Part shown: one piece after another, positions 18,574 through 26,338 of the stretch | Numbering within the stretch: position 1 is the stretch's first letter | Layout of the letters: every line of letters starts with the position of its first letter | Notes under the pieces: model-generated | What the model was told of the DNA's origin: nothing | What the model saw: the letters and a program-made list of their open reading frames with translations, nothing else | Database searches by the model: none | Made by a program: the position numbers and the translations under genes | DNA from: JANQEU01 sp965242805 | GTDB lineage: Bacteria; Bacteroidota; Bacteroidia; Cytophagales; Cyclobacteriaceae | DNA: 64,000 nt | Reading direction: 5' to 3' | Assembly (NCBI GenBank): GCA_965242805.1 | Contig: CBDETD010000002.1 | Coordinates: 1,054,001-1,118,000, forward strand

Positions 18574-19337
18574 TCTTTCATGATAAATGCTAGTACGTAG
18601 AATGGAGGACGATTTTCGTGAGATTGATTGTTCCCTGAATTTTGAACATTAAGTCCAGCATCACTGGAATTTAATGTCACGTTGTAGAATCCTTGATTGA
18701 CGTCTCCTCCTGAAGTTGAGTTAGTTCCTCCAGCAATTTTGTAAAAACCGTCACCATCATCGGTAGCATTGATAGAAGTGGATATATCTTCAAAATCAAA
18801 TCCGTGATTATGATTGGAGCTATTTACACCACCGGAATGTGAATGACCAGGATCATTGACGACGTGACTATGACTTGGAATCTCTGACGTTTTCAACGAA
18901 TAGCGGTCTTTTCCTCCATTATTCCCTACTGCATTATAGTCATCAATACTCGGATGCCAACCTACTATAAATTGACTCCGTAAGTCTGGAGTGCCTTTCT
19001 GTCCATTGCATATCTTCCATCCAACCGGAGGAATAGTCCCATGCCACATAATTATGGTTCCAGGCGGAATTGGATTTAGCGTTTGCCATTGACCATCAAC
19101 AAAATATTTATATTTATTGACGTCCTTATCATATACTATAAGTCCTTCAGCTGCCGAACTTTTCAAGGTTTCAATGTTGCCGGAAGTGAGTCTTGGAATT
19201 ACCAATCCTTTATTTGAAGATTTTATTTCCATCACAGCATCCGGATGAGGATTATCTGTACCAATCCCAACTCCTTGAGAACAAGTTTCAGTCATCACGA
19301 TGAATACAACTATGAAGAATACAAATGGCCTAATCAT
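18570..19337 (-). CDS. Secreted phage-tail-collar-like domain protein, paralogue 1
   Basis: The signal peptide (VFIVMTETCSQ) precedes GVGIGTDNPHPDAVMEIKSS and NKGLVIPRL...EGLIVYDKD. The collar domain follows (GTIIMWHGTIPPVGWKICNG, TPDLRSQFIVGWHPS), then SEIPSHSHVVNDPGHSHSG and the C-terminal HENRPPFYVLAFIMKE. It is the first of three tandem paralogues, and its ATG overlaps the stop of the FnIII gene (ATGA). It is probably an exported trimeric fibre tip or a surface-bound binding module. No T9SS sorting domain is visible in any of the three, so their route past the outer membrane, or a complex with the neighbouring T9SS protein, is open. Confidence 0.88.
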   Translation of the reverse strand: MIRPFVFFIVVFIVMTETCSQGVGIGTDNPHPDAVMEIKSSNKGLVIPRLTSGNIETLKSSAAEGLIVYDKDVNKYKYFVDGQWQTLNPIPPGTIIMWHGTIPPVGWKICNGQKGTPDLRSQFIVGWHPSIDDYNAVGNNGGKDRYSLKTSEIPSHSHVVNDPGHSHSGGVNSSNHNHGFDFEDISTSINATDDGDGFYKIAGGTNSTSGGDVNQGFYNVTLNSSDAGLNVQNSGNNQSHENRPPFYVLAFIMKE

Positions 19338-21340
19338 TTAACTATCAATTCGGAGATTCTAGACTTAACAACTGCACCTGTGGCTAAATAAGATTTCACT
19401 TGGTAGTAATATTTACCTCTTCGGATAGCTTGATCAGTATAGTATGGAAAACCCAGTAATCGAGTTATGGGTCGTAAATCCTCCATATTATACCCTCGAA
19501 AAACAACATGCCCAGTCAACTCGTGTTCATCAAGAGGGATCCACGAAATGGTGGTATGTTTTTTCTTCCTTCTATATCGGACCTGTATATCGAAATTGTT
19601 TGGAAGAATTGGAGATTTGGAATTTCTAATTACAACTGAATTTGAGGGCCTTGAAGCATTACCAAAATTGTCAATAGCAATCATTTGATAGGTATATTCG
19701 ATATTTGAGAGAGCCGACTTATCCCAAAAAGAGGTAACCGCTCCCGAAATAGGTACACTATTCAACTGAACATATTCATAAGAGGAGTTTACCTGTTTGC
19801 GGAAAATGTGATAACCCGACAAATCCCGCTCAATATTCCTTTTCCACCTTAGTTTGATTATATTATTATATACCTCCGGTAACAACATTTGAGGTTTTTC
19901 CGGACCAATGACATCTGGTAAAACAGCAGATACTATGGTTGATGGTTGACTCTTGTTGTAGCTAGTATCTACAGCGCAAATTTTGAATGAAAATAAATTT
20001 TTGATGTTTTTAGGTAAAACATATGTATAGTGATTCGAAGCGATTGGTTCACTATTTAGTAGGACATAGTTATCAGAATGATCGTAATTTGCGCTTCGGT
20101 AGATTATGTAACCCTTAAGATCCCCTTCAGCATTCTGTTGCCAATTCAAAATTAACTTGCCAGTGTCTGCTCTGACCTTTAATCCAACTGGTGGCTTCGG
20201 AGGAATGACGTCCCGTACATCTACAAATATTTTCTTTGAAAATGATTCATTGCCATGATAATCACGCACCAGAATATAATAGTAAAGGGGTCCTGGTATT
20301 GATAACGAATCTATGTAGGATGTTGAAGAAAATGTAGTAAAAAGTGGATGAAATGGACCATCACTTAATGCGCTTCTCATCAATACATATTCTTTTATGT
20401 CCTCTGATTTTGATAAAGACCATTCCAGATGTACTACCATAGAATCAACTGTAGACGATATTGAATCAACTGGCATGGGTGGTGTTACATCATCAATTTT
20501 AATTCCACTAATTGCAATTGATTTTGTTTCTTCTCCGAAAAAGTCTACACCACATATTCTATATTTATAAATAGAATCTTTGGAGATACTTTCATCAAAA
20601 TACTTGGAATCGGGATAAAATAATTGCCCGGTGCTATCGGGAACCATAGAAATGAGAATAGGATTATTGTTAAGCCTGATCTCGCTTGAAAGAAGTTGCG
20701 AAGACCGATAAATGTTTACCGCGTAGAATCTGTCTTCGTCAATCTTCCAGTCGAAAGATATCTTCTCTCCCTTCTGCGCGATTACGACGGAATCGGGAGG
20801 TGGACCTGGTTGATGCTCCCCTGCTTCAATATTTTCTGAAGTTGCGATGATTGTTTCATTTCCTGAAGAGACCTCACGAATCGAGTACTGGTAAGACAAT
20901 CCATATTCTACATCCTGATCTTCGAAAAAGATGCCCAGGTGATGTGCGAACTCATTGCTCTCGAAGGTCTTTACGAAAAGCTGGAAAAGAAGAAATGGAT
21001 CAAGTGTATCTATACCGGTTAGCAGCTCCGAGAATACCTCGACATCCGGATCATTTTGAATAAGTTCCCTAGATAGTACCGCACTTTGCTTTGTGGGTGC
21101 ATCGTTAAGTTTCTTCCACTGAGCATCGTTTGTAGATCTGCGATATATGTTTACTCCTTCTTTAAAAAGAAGTTTCTGATTGTACCATTTGAGTTGGATC
21201 CTTGGGTTACCGGGATCGCTGTCAGGAGCATTTCTGACTAGTAGTCTTGTATTCTGTCCATAACTCGTAGTTGCCAATAGTATACATGAGATAATGAGCA
21301 TCGATCGAGAAGAGTACAAATGAGTATCACGGTTCTTCAA
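19334..21340 (-). CDS. Secreted fibronectin type III repeat protein
   Basis: About six FnIII-like domains are spaced at roughly 95 residues. Each has a core W....DL.GY.I[YF]R and a Pro-rich start (PPKPPVGLKV; GPEKPQMLLP). The N-terminus has a signal peptide ending TTSYGQ. The longest frame starts at TTG (21340), giving a charged n-region MKNRDTHLYSSRS before the hydrophobic stretch. An ATG at 21301 is the alternative. I prefer the TTG because the ATG start would leave no positive charge. There is no T9SS C-terminal domain. It is the first gene of the collar/PKD operon, with a well-matched promoter at 21386-21416. It is probably an extracellular structural or scaffold protein. Confidence 0.85.
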   Translation of the reverse strand: MKNRDTHLYSSRSMLIISCILLATTSYGQNTRLLVRNAPDSDPGNPRIQLKWYNQKLLFKEGVNIYRRSTNDAQWKKLNDAPTKQSAVLSRELIQNDPDVEVFSELLTGIDTLDPFLLFQLFVKTFESNEFAHHLGIFFEDQDVEYGLSYQYSIREVSSGNETIIATSENIEAGEHQPGPPPDSVVIAQKGEKISFDWKIDEDRFYAVNIYRSSQLLSSEIRLNNNPILISMVPDSTGQLFYPDSKYFDESISKDSIYKYRICGVDFFGEETKSIAISGIKIDDVTPPMPVDSISSTVDSMVVHLEWSLSKSEDIKEYVLMRSALSDGPFHPLFTTFSSTSYIDSLSIPGPLYYYILVRDYHGNESFSKKIFVDVRDVIPPKPPVGLKVRADTGKLILNWQQNAEGDLKGYIIYRSANYDHSDNYVLLNSEPIASNHYTYVLPKNIKNLFSFKICAVDTSYNKSQPSTIVSAVLPDVIGPEKPQMLLPEVYNNIIKLRWKRNIERDLSGYHIFRKQVNSSYEYVQLNSVPISGAVTSFWDKSALSNIEYTYQMIAIDNFGNASRPSNSVVIRNSKSPILPNNFDIQVRYRRKKKHTTISWIPLDEHELTGHVVFRGYNMEDLRPITRLLGFPYYTDQAIRRGKYYYQVKSYLATGAVVKSRISELIVK

Positions 21341-21385
21341 GGTGTATTGGATTCAGTGAGAAGGGATAATATCCCGATTAACTGA

Positions 21386-21416
21386 TAAATGTATAAAACC
21401 GTTTTGAGATATCAAA
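21386..21416 (-). promoter_or_regulatory. Bacteroidota-type promoter of the collar/PKD operon
   Basis: On the minus strand TTTG (21413-21416) is followed after exactly 19 bases by TACATTTA (21386-21393), one base off the Bacteroidota -7 consensus TAnnTTTG. Transcription would start near 21379, about 40 bases before the TTG start of the FnIII gene. Confidence 0.6.
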
Positions 21417-21506
21417 CAAGTTAACGATTTATTGTGAATAACTCATTAGCATTGGAGCCTTTTGGAGAATTGATACTATTTCGACAGTAACTCTGCCTTA
21501 CTACTG

Positions 21507-21622
21507 TATGTCTTTTCGAGCGGAGGCTATCATTAGTCAGCCGCAGGGAGATCTCTTCATGATACTACTACTACTCATGAATAGATTTCTCTCTGCACTA
21601 TCGTTCCGGTCGAAATGACGTG
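21507..21622. repeat. Dispersed copy A of the palindromic repeat
   Basis: It has the arms of the 9-10 kb array: TCTTTTCGAGCGGAGGCT...GCAGGGAGATCTCTTCATGA on the left and AATAGATTTCTCTCTGCACT...CCGGTCGAAATGACGTGA on the right. The variable inner hairpin (GGCTATCATTAGTCAGCC) matches the type seen in unit 4 of the array. Confidence 0.8.
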
Positions 21623-21774
21623 AAGGGGTAGGCGCCATACAATCTTCGGATGCTCGATTCTTTTTTTGCTTGGCGGAGATGTCAATCATTCTCTGCATTG
21701 TAAGCAGCAATCAACAGTTGGCCCTTTGACTAACATTGTAGCCTCTGGAAGCAGCCCCTCTACCCTACGACTAC

Positions 21775-21870
21775 ACGTCTTTTCGAACGATAGTGAGAAA
21801 TCTATTCATGATGCCACCACGGATCTTGTATAGATTTCTCTCTGCACTATCGTTCCGGTCGAAGTGACGT
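21775..21870. repeat. Dispersed copy B of the palindromic repeat
   Basis: This is the clearest hairpin form. The left arm ACGTCTTTTCGAACGATAGTG-AGAAATCTAT is nearly complementary to the right arm ATAGATTTCTCTCTGCACTATCG plus TTCCGGTCGAAGTGACGT. It is followed by a diverged version of the array spacer (TTCCAGTTGGTCGGTCTTCC near 21896). The rest of 21341-22104 contains only the operon promoter and unique sequence with no gene that I can see. Confidence 0.8.
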
Positions 21871-22104
21871 GGGTGGTGAGGGTGACGTGAAGTGTTCCAG
21901 TTGGTCGGTCTTCCTTATCTGCAAGATGTCAGGTCCGAAATGTTATGGAAACAGTGTGAGAGGATTCTCCATCGGGATCCGTCCCTCTATACCCTGTAAA
22001 GGAATCGATTGAGTGACCGCCAGATCATTACGTCAATACCAAGTTCAATTAATTACTATTGATCAGAGAGGCATTATCATTAAAAGCTCGAGGTAGTCAA
22101 AAGT

Positions 22105-22599
22105 TCAGGAGCCAATTCCATTGATGTGCCGGATCTTCTCGTTCACTTTGTCAATAAACGGGTGAAGGTATTCCGGGACATTGGTTTTCATCTGATCCAG
22201 CAACCAGAATCCCCTGGTCCCATCGAAGTTGTACTCGATGTAAAGTCCTCCCCAATCTCCGGCATCGGGTTCCCCTATCCGGGTCTCAGATTCTTCCAGC
22301 AGTCTGGCCGGAAAGAAATCGACCAGGTCCCTGACCCCCTCGAATAGTTCGTTGCTCAATTCTATGTATTCTCCATCATAGAACTCCGGATCTTGCTGTT
22401 TTGGATACCTGTCTTTTATGTCTTCCAGTAAACGCGTTTCCTCGAGGCGAAAGATCTCTACGCACTGTTCACCCAGACACTCTCCATAAAAATGACCAAA
22501 TACCAGGTAGTTATCCCCGGAAAGTGTAACCCCATCGTCATCGGAGCAGGAAGTAAGGAATGCTAATGCTATTAATACGAGCGTTAGAATATTTTTCAT
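22105..22599 (-). CDS. Hypothetical lipoprotein, 164 aa
   Basis: The signal is a short type II signal (LTSC, Cys18) followed by an acidic SDDDG tether, so the protein should be anchored in the envelope. The mature part begins YLVFGHFYGECLGEQCVEIF, with two Cys seven residues apart (GECLGEQC) that may form a disulfide or bind a ligand. The rest is acidic with aromatic residues (AGDWGGLYIEYNFDGTRGFW). I do not recognise the family. It stands alone, with repeat copies A and B upstream of its downstream neighbour. Confidence 0.8.
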   Translation of the reverse strand: MKNILTLVLIALAFLTSCSDDDGVTLSGDNYLVFGHFYGECLGEQCVEIFRLEETRLLEDIKDRYPKQQDPEFYDGEYIELSNELFEGVRDLVDFFPARLLEESETRIGEPDAGDWGGLYIEYNFDGTRGFWLLDQMKTNVPEYLHPFIDKVNEKIRHINGIGS

Positions 22600-22730
22600 A
22601 TTGGTAATGCTTGTGATCGAGTTATTCTAAGCAAAAAAGATGCCTAAAAACGAAACTACGATCCTGGATCCTTCTGCATAAGACTATGGAGAAACGTCAC
22701 GGTGGTTATTTGCGTTCAATATTTTCCCAG

Positions 22731-22760
22731 TTGACTTTTGCCGGTATCCGACATATATTG
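22731..22760 (+). promoter_or_regulatory. Possible promoter of the YadA-like gene
   Basis: TTG (22731-22733) is followed after 20 bases by TATATTG (22754-22760). This is close to TTTG-19-TAnnTTTG, but one T is missing in the -7 element. It lies about 41 bases upstream of the ATG. Confidence 0.35.
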
Positions 22761-22801
22761 ATACATAAACCATTTCGAAAATCTAACTAAACATTAAGAC
22801 C

Positions 22802-24259
22802 ATGCCCACATTCGCATTTGATATTACCTATGACAACGGGATCAGCGGACTTACTTCTACTAATGTTCAGGCCGCCATCGATGAACTTGTCACAACCATT
22901 CAGAACCTACAATCTGACCTGGCATCTGCCCAGGCTACTATTGCGACCCTGACCACAGATGTCAGTACCAATACCACTAACATCTCAAATAATACGTCGG
23001 GAATCAGCACTAATTCCGCCAGTATTGCAAACAATACATCTGATATTAACCTTGTTCAATCAACAATCATTCCTAACATACTGACCGATGTCAGCACTTT
23101 GCAAAATATCATTGCCCCTTCCCTTCAAACTCAGATCAATGCAATTAGTCTCACTGAAATCCCAAACCTTACTGCATCAGTAACCAATAATGCTAATTCC
23201 ATCAGCCTAATCAACGGAACATTACTTACACATGATACCGCCATCCTGGATATGCAAAACAAATTGGGTCCAGTTTCACGTCAGATCGTAGATGGATATG
23301 ATTCGTTAGTGGTAGAAGGGGCCAATCTCATTATTCGAAACGGGCTTGGAAATACCGACACCATCAATGGTACAGGTAATGTAATCCTAGGATATAACGA
23401 ATCGAGATCAACAGCAAATAATTTCAAATCGGGATCTCACAACCTGGTTATCGGTGGTGAACATAATTACAATGCTTATGGAGGTCTGGTGGCAGGATTC
23501 AGGAATGAATTGACTGCGATGAATGCTACCATTTGTGGAGGTAGCAATAATAAGGCTTCAGGAGACAGTTCAGTGATTTCAGGAGGTCGGGGAAATGAAT
23601 CAGGTGCTGAGTACAGTGCCGTTGGTGGTGGACAGAGTAATAAGGCTTCAAAAGATTTATCATATGTCGCAGGAGGTAGTGGCAACGAAGCTATGGCTTG
23701 GGGAAGTACGGCTATTGGAGGTTTCCATAATCTGGCAGCTGGAGTCCATGGTTTGGTAGTTGGGGGTTCGGAAAATAAGAGTTCCGGTAAATATGCTGCC
23801 ACTTTTGGAGGATCGATGAATGAAAGCTCGAAACATTGGGCTACAATATTTGGTGGACTGCAAAATGTTGCATCGGGTAAATACAGTTCGGTCGTGGGAG
23901 GCTCAGAAAATATTTCTTCATTCGAAAATACCCTCGTGGCAGGAGGAAGTAAAAATGAAGCTACAAGCTATTTCTCATCTGTATTTGGTGGATGGTCTAA
24001 CGAATCATCATCACGAAACAGCACAGTTTGCGGTGGTCAGGAAAATACTGCTTCAGGTAACACTTCCGGTTGTTTCGGTGGCGTAGGAAATACGAGTTCG
24101 GGGTTGTTCAGCGTGGTTGTGGCCGGTAGTGGCAACAAAGCTGAATCTCAGACCTCCAGTGTGTTTGGTGCCTGGAGATATATTGCCAAAAGATCCCTTC
24201 CCCTTCACTCCTTTTGTAATGGTGCCTGGCATATCCTCGAATTCGAACCCATTAATTAG
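22802..24259 (+). CDS. YadA-head-like repeat fibre protein without signal peptide
   Basis: Residues 1-40 (DNGISGLTSTNVQAAIDELV) look like the linker found in phage tail fibres. Residues 40-165 form an Asn/Ser/Thr-rich coiled coil (TNTTNISNNTSGISTNSAS). From about residue 195 to 470 roughly fourteen 16-residue repeats follow the pattern GGxxNxAxGxxSxVxG, as in the left-handed beta-roll of trimeric autotransporter adhesin heads. A short C-terminal domain (NGAWHILEFEPIN) closes the protein. I see no signal peptide, lipobox, YadA anchor or T9SS domain, so the export route is unknown. A Lys-rich coil gene follows after 25 bases. It could be an autotransporter-like adhesin or a phage/injection-system fibre. 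Confidence 0.75.
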   Translation: MPTFAFDITYDNGISGLTSTNVQAAIDELVTTIQNLQSDLASAQATIATLTTDVSTNTTNISNNTSGISTNSASIANNTSDINLVQSTIIPNILTDVSTLQNIIAPSLQTQINAISLTEIPNLTASVTNNANSISLINGTLLTHDTAILDMQNKLGPVSRQIVDGYDSLVVEGANLIIRNGLGNTDTINGTGNVILGYNESRSTANNFKSGSHNLVIGGEHNYNAYGGLVAGFRNELTAMNATICGGSNNKASGDSSVISGGRGNESGAEYSAVGGGQSNKASKDLSYVAGGSGNEAMAWGSTAIGGFHNLAAGVHGLVVGGSENKSSGKYAATFGGSMNESSKHWATIFGGLQNVASGKYSSVVGGSENISSFENTLVAGGSKNEATSYFSSVFGGWSNESSSRNSTVCGGQENTASGNTSGCFGGVGNTSSGLFSVVVAGSGNKAESQTSSVFGAWRYIAKRSLPLHSFCNGAWHILEFEPIN

Positions 24260-24284
24260 ATTATAGATGATAAACTTTTGACAT

Positions 24285-24668
24285 ATGAGAAAAAAAAATA
24301 CATCCCAGGACATGTTGAATTTGACAAAAGAAGTGCAGACTGAAGTTAAAAAGACTCAAAGTGAAAGTGTAAAGAAATTTGTCAGAGCCCAGAAAGAATC
24401 GGAGAAGCACATACTGAAATTGAAGAACAAGGCATTGAGCGAGACACCTAAGGTTAAAGCAAGAAAATCAGCCAGAATAAGGTCGGAGAAAGATAAGGAT
24501 CAACTTTTAACAAAAGTTGAAAATGAATTGAGCAAAGAAAAAACGCTCATTGAAAAAGAAAAGAAGAAAAGGGATATGGAGCGTAAAAAAGAAAAAAAGG
24601 ATCTATTAGATAACTTGAAAAAAATGGACAAGGACAAAAGGATAAAACAGACAACAAGAAAAAAGTGA
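24285..24668 (+). CDS. Lys/Glu-rich coiled-coil protein, 127 aa
   Basis: The protein is extremely charged, with about a third of residues Lys and many Glu and Arg, and has no Cys or Trp. It is predicted to be one long helix (ELSKEKTLIEKEKKKRDMERK) with a basic tail ending TTRKK. No signal peptide or known domain was recognised. It lies 25 bases after the YadA-like gene on the same strand, so the two may be co-transcribed. A partner or chaperone for the fibre protein, or a nucleic-acid-binding protein, are both possible. The biased composition means the frame could be judged spurious, but the coherent heptads and clean ATG argue for a real gene. Confidence 0.6.
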   Translation: MRKKNTSQDMLNLTKEVQTEVKKTQSESVKKFVRAQKESEKHILKLKNKALSETPKVKARKSARIRSEKDKDQLLTKVENELSKEKTLIEKEKKKRDMERKKEKKDLLDNLKKMDKDKRIKQTTRKK

Positions 24669-24711
24669 TTCACGGGATAGCTCTGAAGGACACAGTATTA
24701 GTTGACCCACG

Positions 24712-25377
24712 CTATTTGTATCCTACAGATAGGCTTAATGTCCTGAAATAAAGTTTGCTGTCGCTATCAAAATCCAGTGGTTCCGGTACGAATGACCTCA
24801 GTCCTTCCCCATACTGCAGATGAAATGATAAATGCTCGAATCCATAATGCAATCCTATACTCAAACCGAGGTCAACCCTCTTGTAGTATAGTCGTTGTCC
24901 GTCAGTTGCTTGCTGCAAAGTGATCTTCTTTTCATATATAATATTTCCATCAATGGGGACTTCCCGACTGCCACTAAATAGTTTTGATTTGAATTGACCC
25001 CCAAATCCATAGGCAAAGTATGGTCCGGCAGATATCGAAAGATTACCTCCAAAAATATCACCCACACTCACCATGACATTGACCGGGATCTCTAAATAAT
25101 CGACACGAATGTTGTTCTCAAAAAACTTTCGACCATTACTCTTTCTTTCAAAAAAGTAACCTTTGGAGGAATACAAGATAGATGGCCTAAGTGTGAATCG
25201 ACCGGATATGGGTAACTCAAAGAAGATGCCAGCTCTTGGCCTTATTACCGGATCGGTATCCGATTCGCTATTTCGGGCACTGGATAGGTTACTACCTACA
25301 CTTAGTCCGGCCTGACCAAAACCAGGATTTGACATAGTTGTCAGAAGCACAATGAAAGCAATTGAAGCAAATTTCAT
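24712..25377 (-). CDS. PorT-family outer-membrane beta-barrel protein
   Basis: The signal peptide MKFASIAFIVLLTTMSNPGFGQ is followed by AGLSVGSNLSSARN and RPRAGIFFELPISGRFTLRP, then strand-like segments LRPSILYSSKGYFF, DYLEIPVNVMV, LSISAGPYFAYGFGG and LSFHLQYGEGL, ending SLSVGYK. This order is typical of the Bacteroidota outer-membrane barrel family that includes PorT. The frame is open to 25422, but the extra 15 residues (MCFQV...) lack signal character, so I start at the ATG at 25377. It converges with the Lys-rich coil gene. The ligand is unknown. Confidence 0.82.
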   Translation of the reverse strand: MKFASIAFIVLLTTMSNPGFGQAGLSVGSNLSSARNSESDTDPVIRPRAGIFFELPISGRFTLRPSILYSSKGYFFERKSNGRKFFENNIRVDYLEIPVNVMVSVGDIFGGNLSISAGPYFAYGFGGQFKSKLFSGSREVPIDGNIIYEKKITLQQATDGQRLYYKRVDLGLSIGLHYGFEHLSFHLQYGEGLRSFVPEPLDFDSDSKLYFRTLSLSVGYK

Positions 25378-25646
25378 TTTTCTATCACAGGGGATCAAAA
25401 CTATAAAAACTTGAAAGCACAAATTGCATATTTCCTTAGTTAGATCATCGATTCATAGACTAAAGTCCAGAGGTGATCTTGCTAAATAAGATCGCCAAAA
25501 GAAATACCCCCATCTCAGAAAAATTATTTTTTATCTTGAAAAAAGAATAAAATTGAGATTATGGAGTTAAATTACAGGACACCCCGTAATTTTCTACTTA
25601 ATCGAAACCATTTAAATCATACTATAGAACCTTAACTATTGCACTT

Positions 25647-26183
25647 ATGAAAAACCTACTGAAAAATGTACTGTACCTATTGATCATCCCACTGTCACTT
25701 GCCTTCATGATATCATGTAGTGAGGACGATGACGATGGTGGGGATATCGGCAGTAGAAGTGATCTCATCGGTACCTGGACTGTAGATGGAGTCACATTTG
25801 AATTTACTATCGACGGTGTCGATATCATTACATGGCTCGTCGATAACCTGGGATTATCCACTGAAGATGCCGATGAGTTCCGAGGTATTTTTGAAGCGGC
25901 CTTCGAAGAAGGATTTATTTCAGGCACAATTACGTTCGACGATGATGGCACCTACCAGTCTACTATTGGTGGTGAGGCGGATTCGGGAGATTGGGAGCTC
26001 AATGGAAGCACCCTTACCATTCAGTCCAGCGCCCCGGGAGATTCGCCAACCAATATTGAAATTACGACGTTGACCTCCTCCTCTGCGGTCTTGTCCTTCT
26101 CAGAAACTGAAGAAGAGGATTTTGATGATGACGGCACCAGGGAAGAACTTGCCATCACAATCGAGATGACCTTGTCCAAATAA
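25647..26183 (+). CDS. Lipocalin-like acidic lipoprotein
   Basis: A lipobox (MISC, Cys24) is followed by the acidic tether SEDDDDGGD. The mature part starts LIGTWTVDGVTFEFT and later has ITFDDDGTYQSTIGG, GDWELNGSTLTIQ and SSAVLSFS, the strand order of Bacteroidota lipocalin-like lipoproteins. Calycin folds bind small hydrophobic ligands, but no ligand can be named here. It is a single gene with a strong terminator right behind it. Confidence 0.8.
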   Translation: MKNLLKNVLYLLIIPLSLAFMISCSEDDDDGGDIGSRSDLIGTWTVDGVTFEFTIDGVDIITWLVDNLGLSTEDADEFRGIFEAAFEEGFISGTITFDDDGTYQSTIGGEADSGDWELNGSTLTIQSSAPGDSPTNIEITTLTSSSAVLSFSETEEEDFDDDGTREELAITIEMTLSK

Positions 26184-26206
26184 AGAACATATAACTATTT
26201 TGGTGA

Positions 26207-26242
26207 ATACCTGCCGGCAAGAAGTCGGCAGGTATTTTTTTT
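26207..26242 (+). terminator. Rho-independent terminator
   Basis: A perfect 10-bp stem (ATACCTGCCG / CGGCAGGTAT) with a nine-base loop is followed by eight T. It ends the lipocalin-like gene. Confidence 0.92.
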
Positions 26243-26338
26243 GTTGTACCTGAATCAGATACCACTGTTTATTGACATATTGGGCCTTATTCAAAAAATG
26301 GGCAATATCTAAATTGCACTACCTATTTCAATGCAATC

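Noticed and set aside
16988..19337. Prophage tail region
   Set aside because: Only collar-domain proteins are present, all with signal peptides and between host secreted-protein genes; no capsid, terminase, sheath, integrase or lysis genes.
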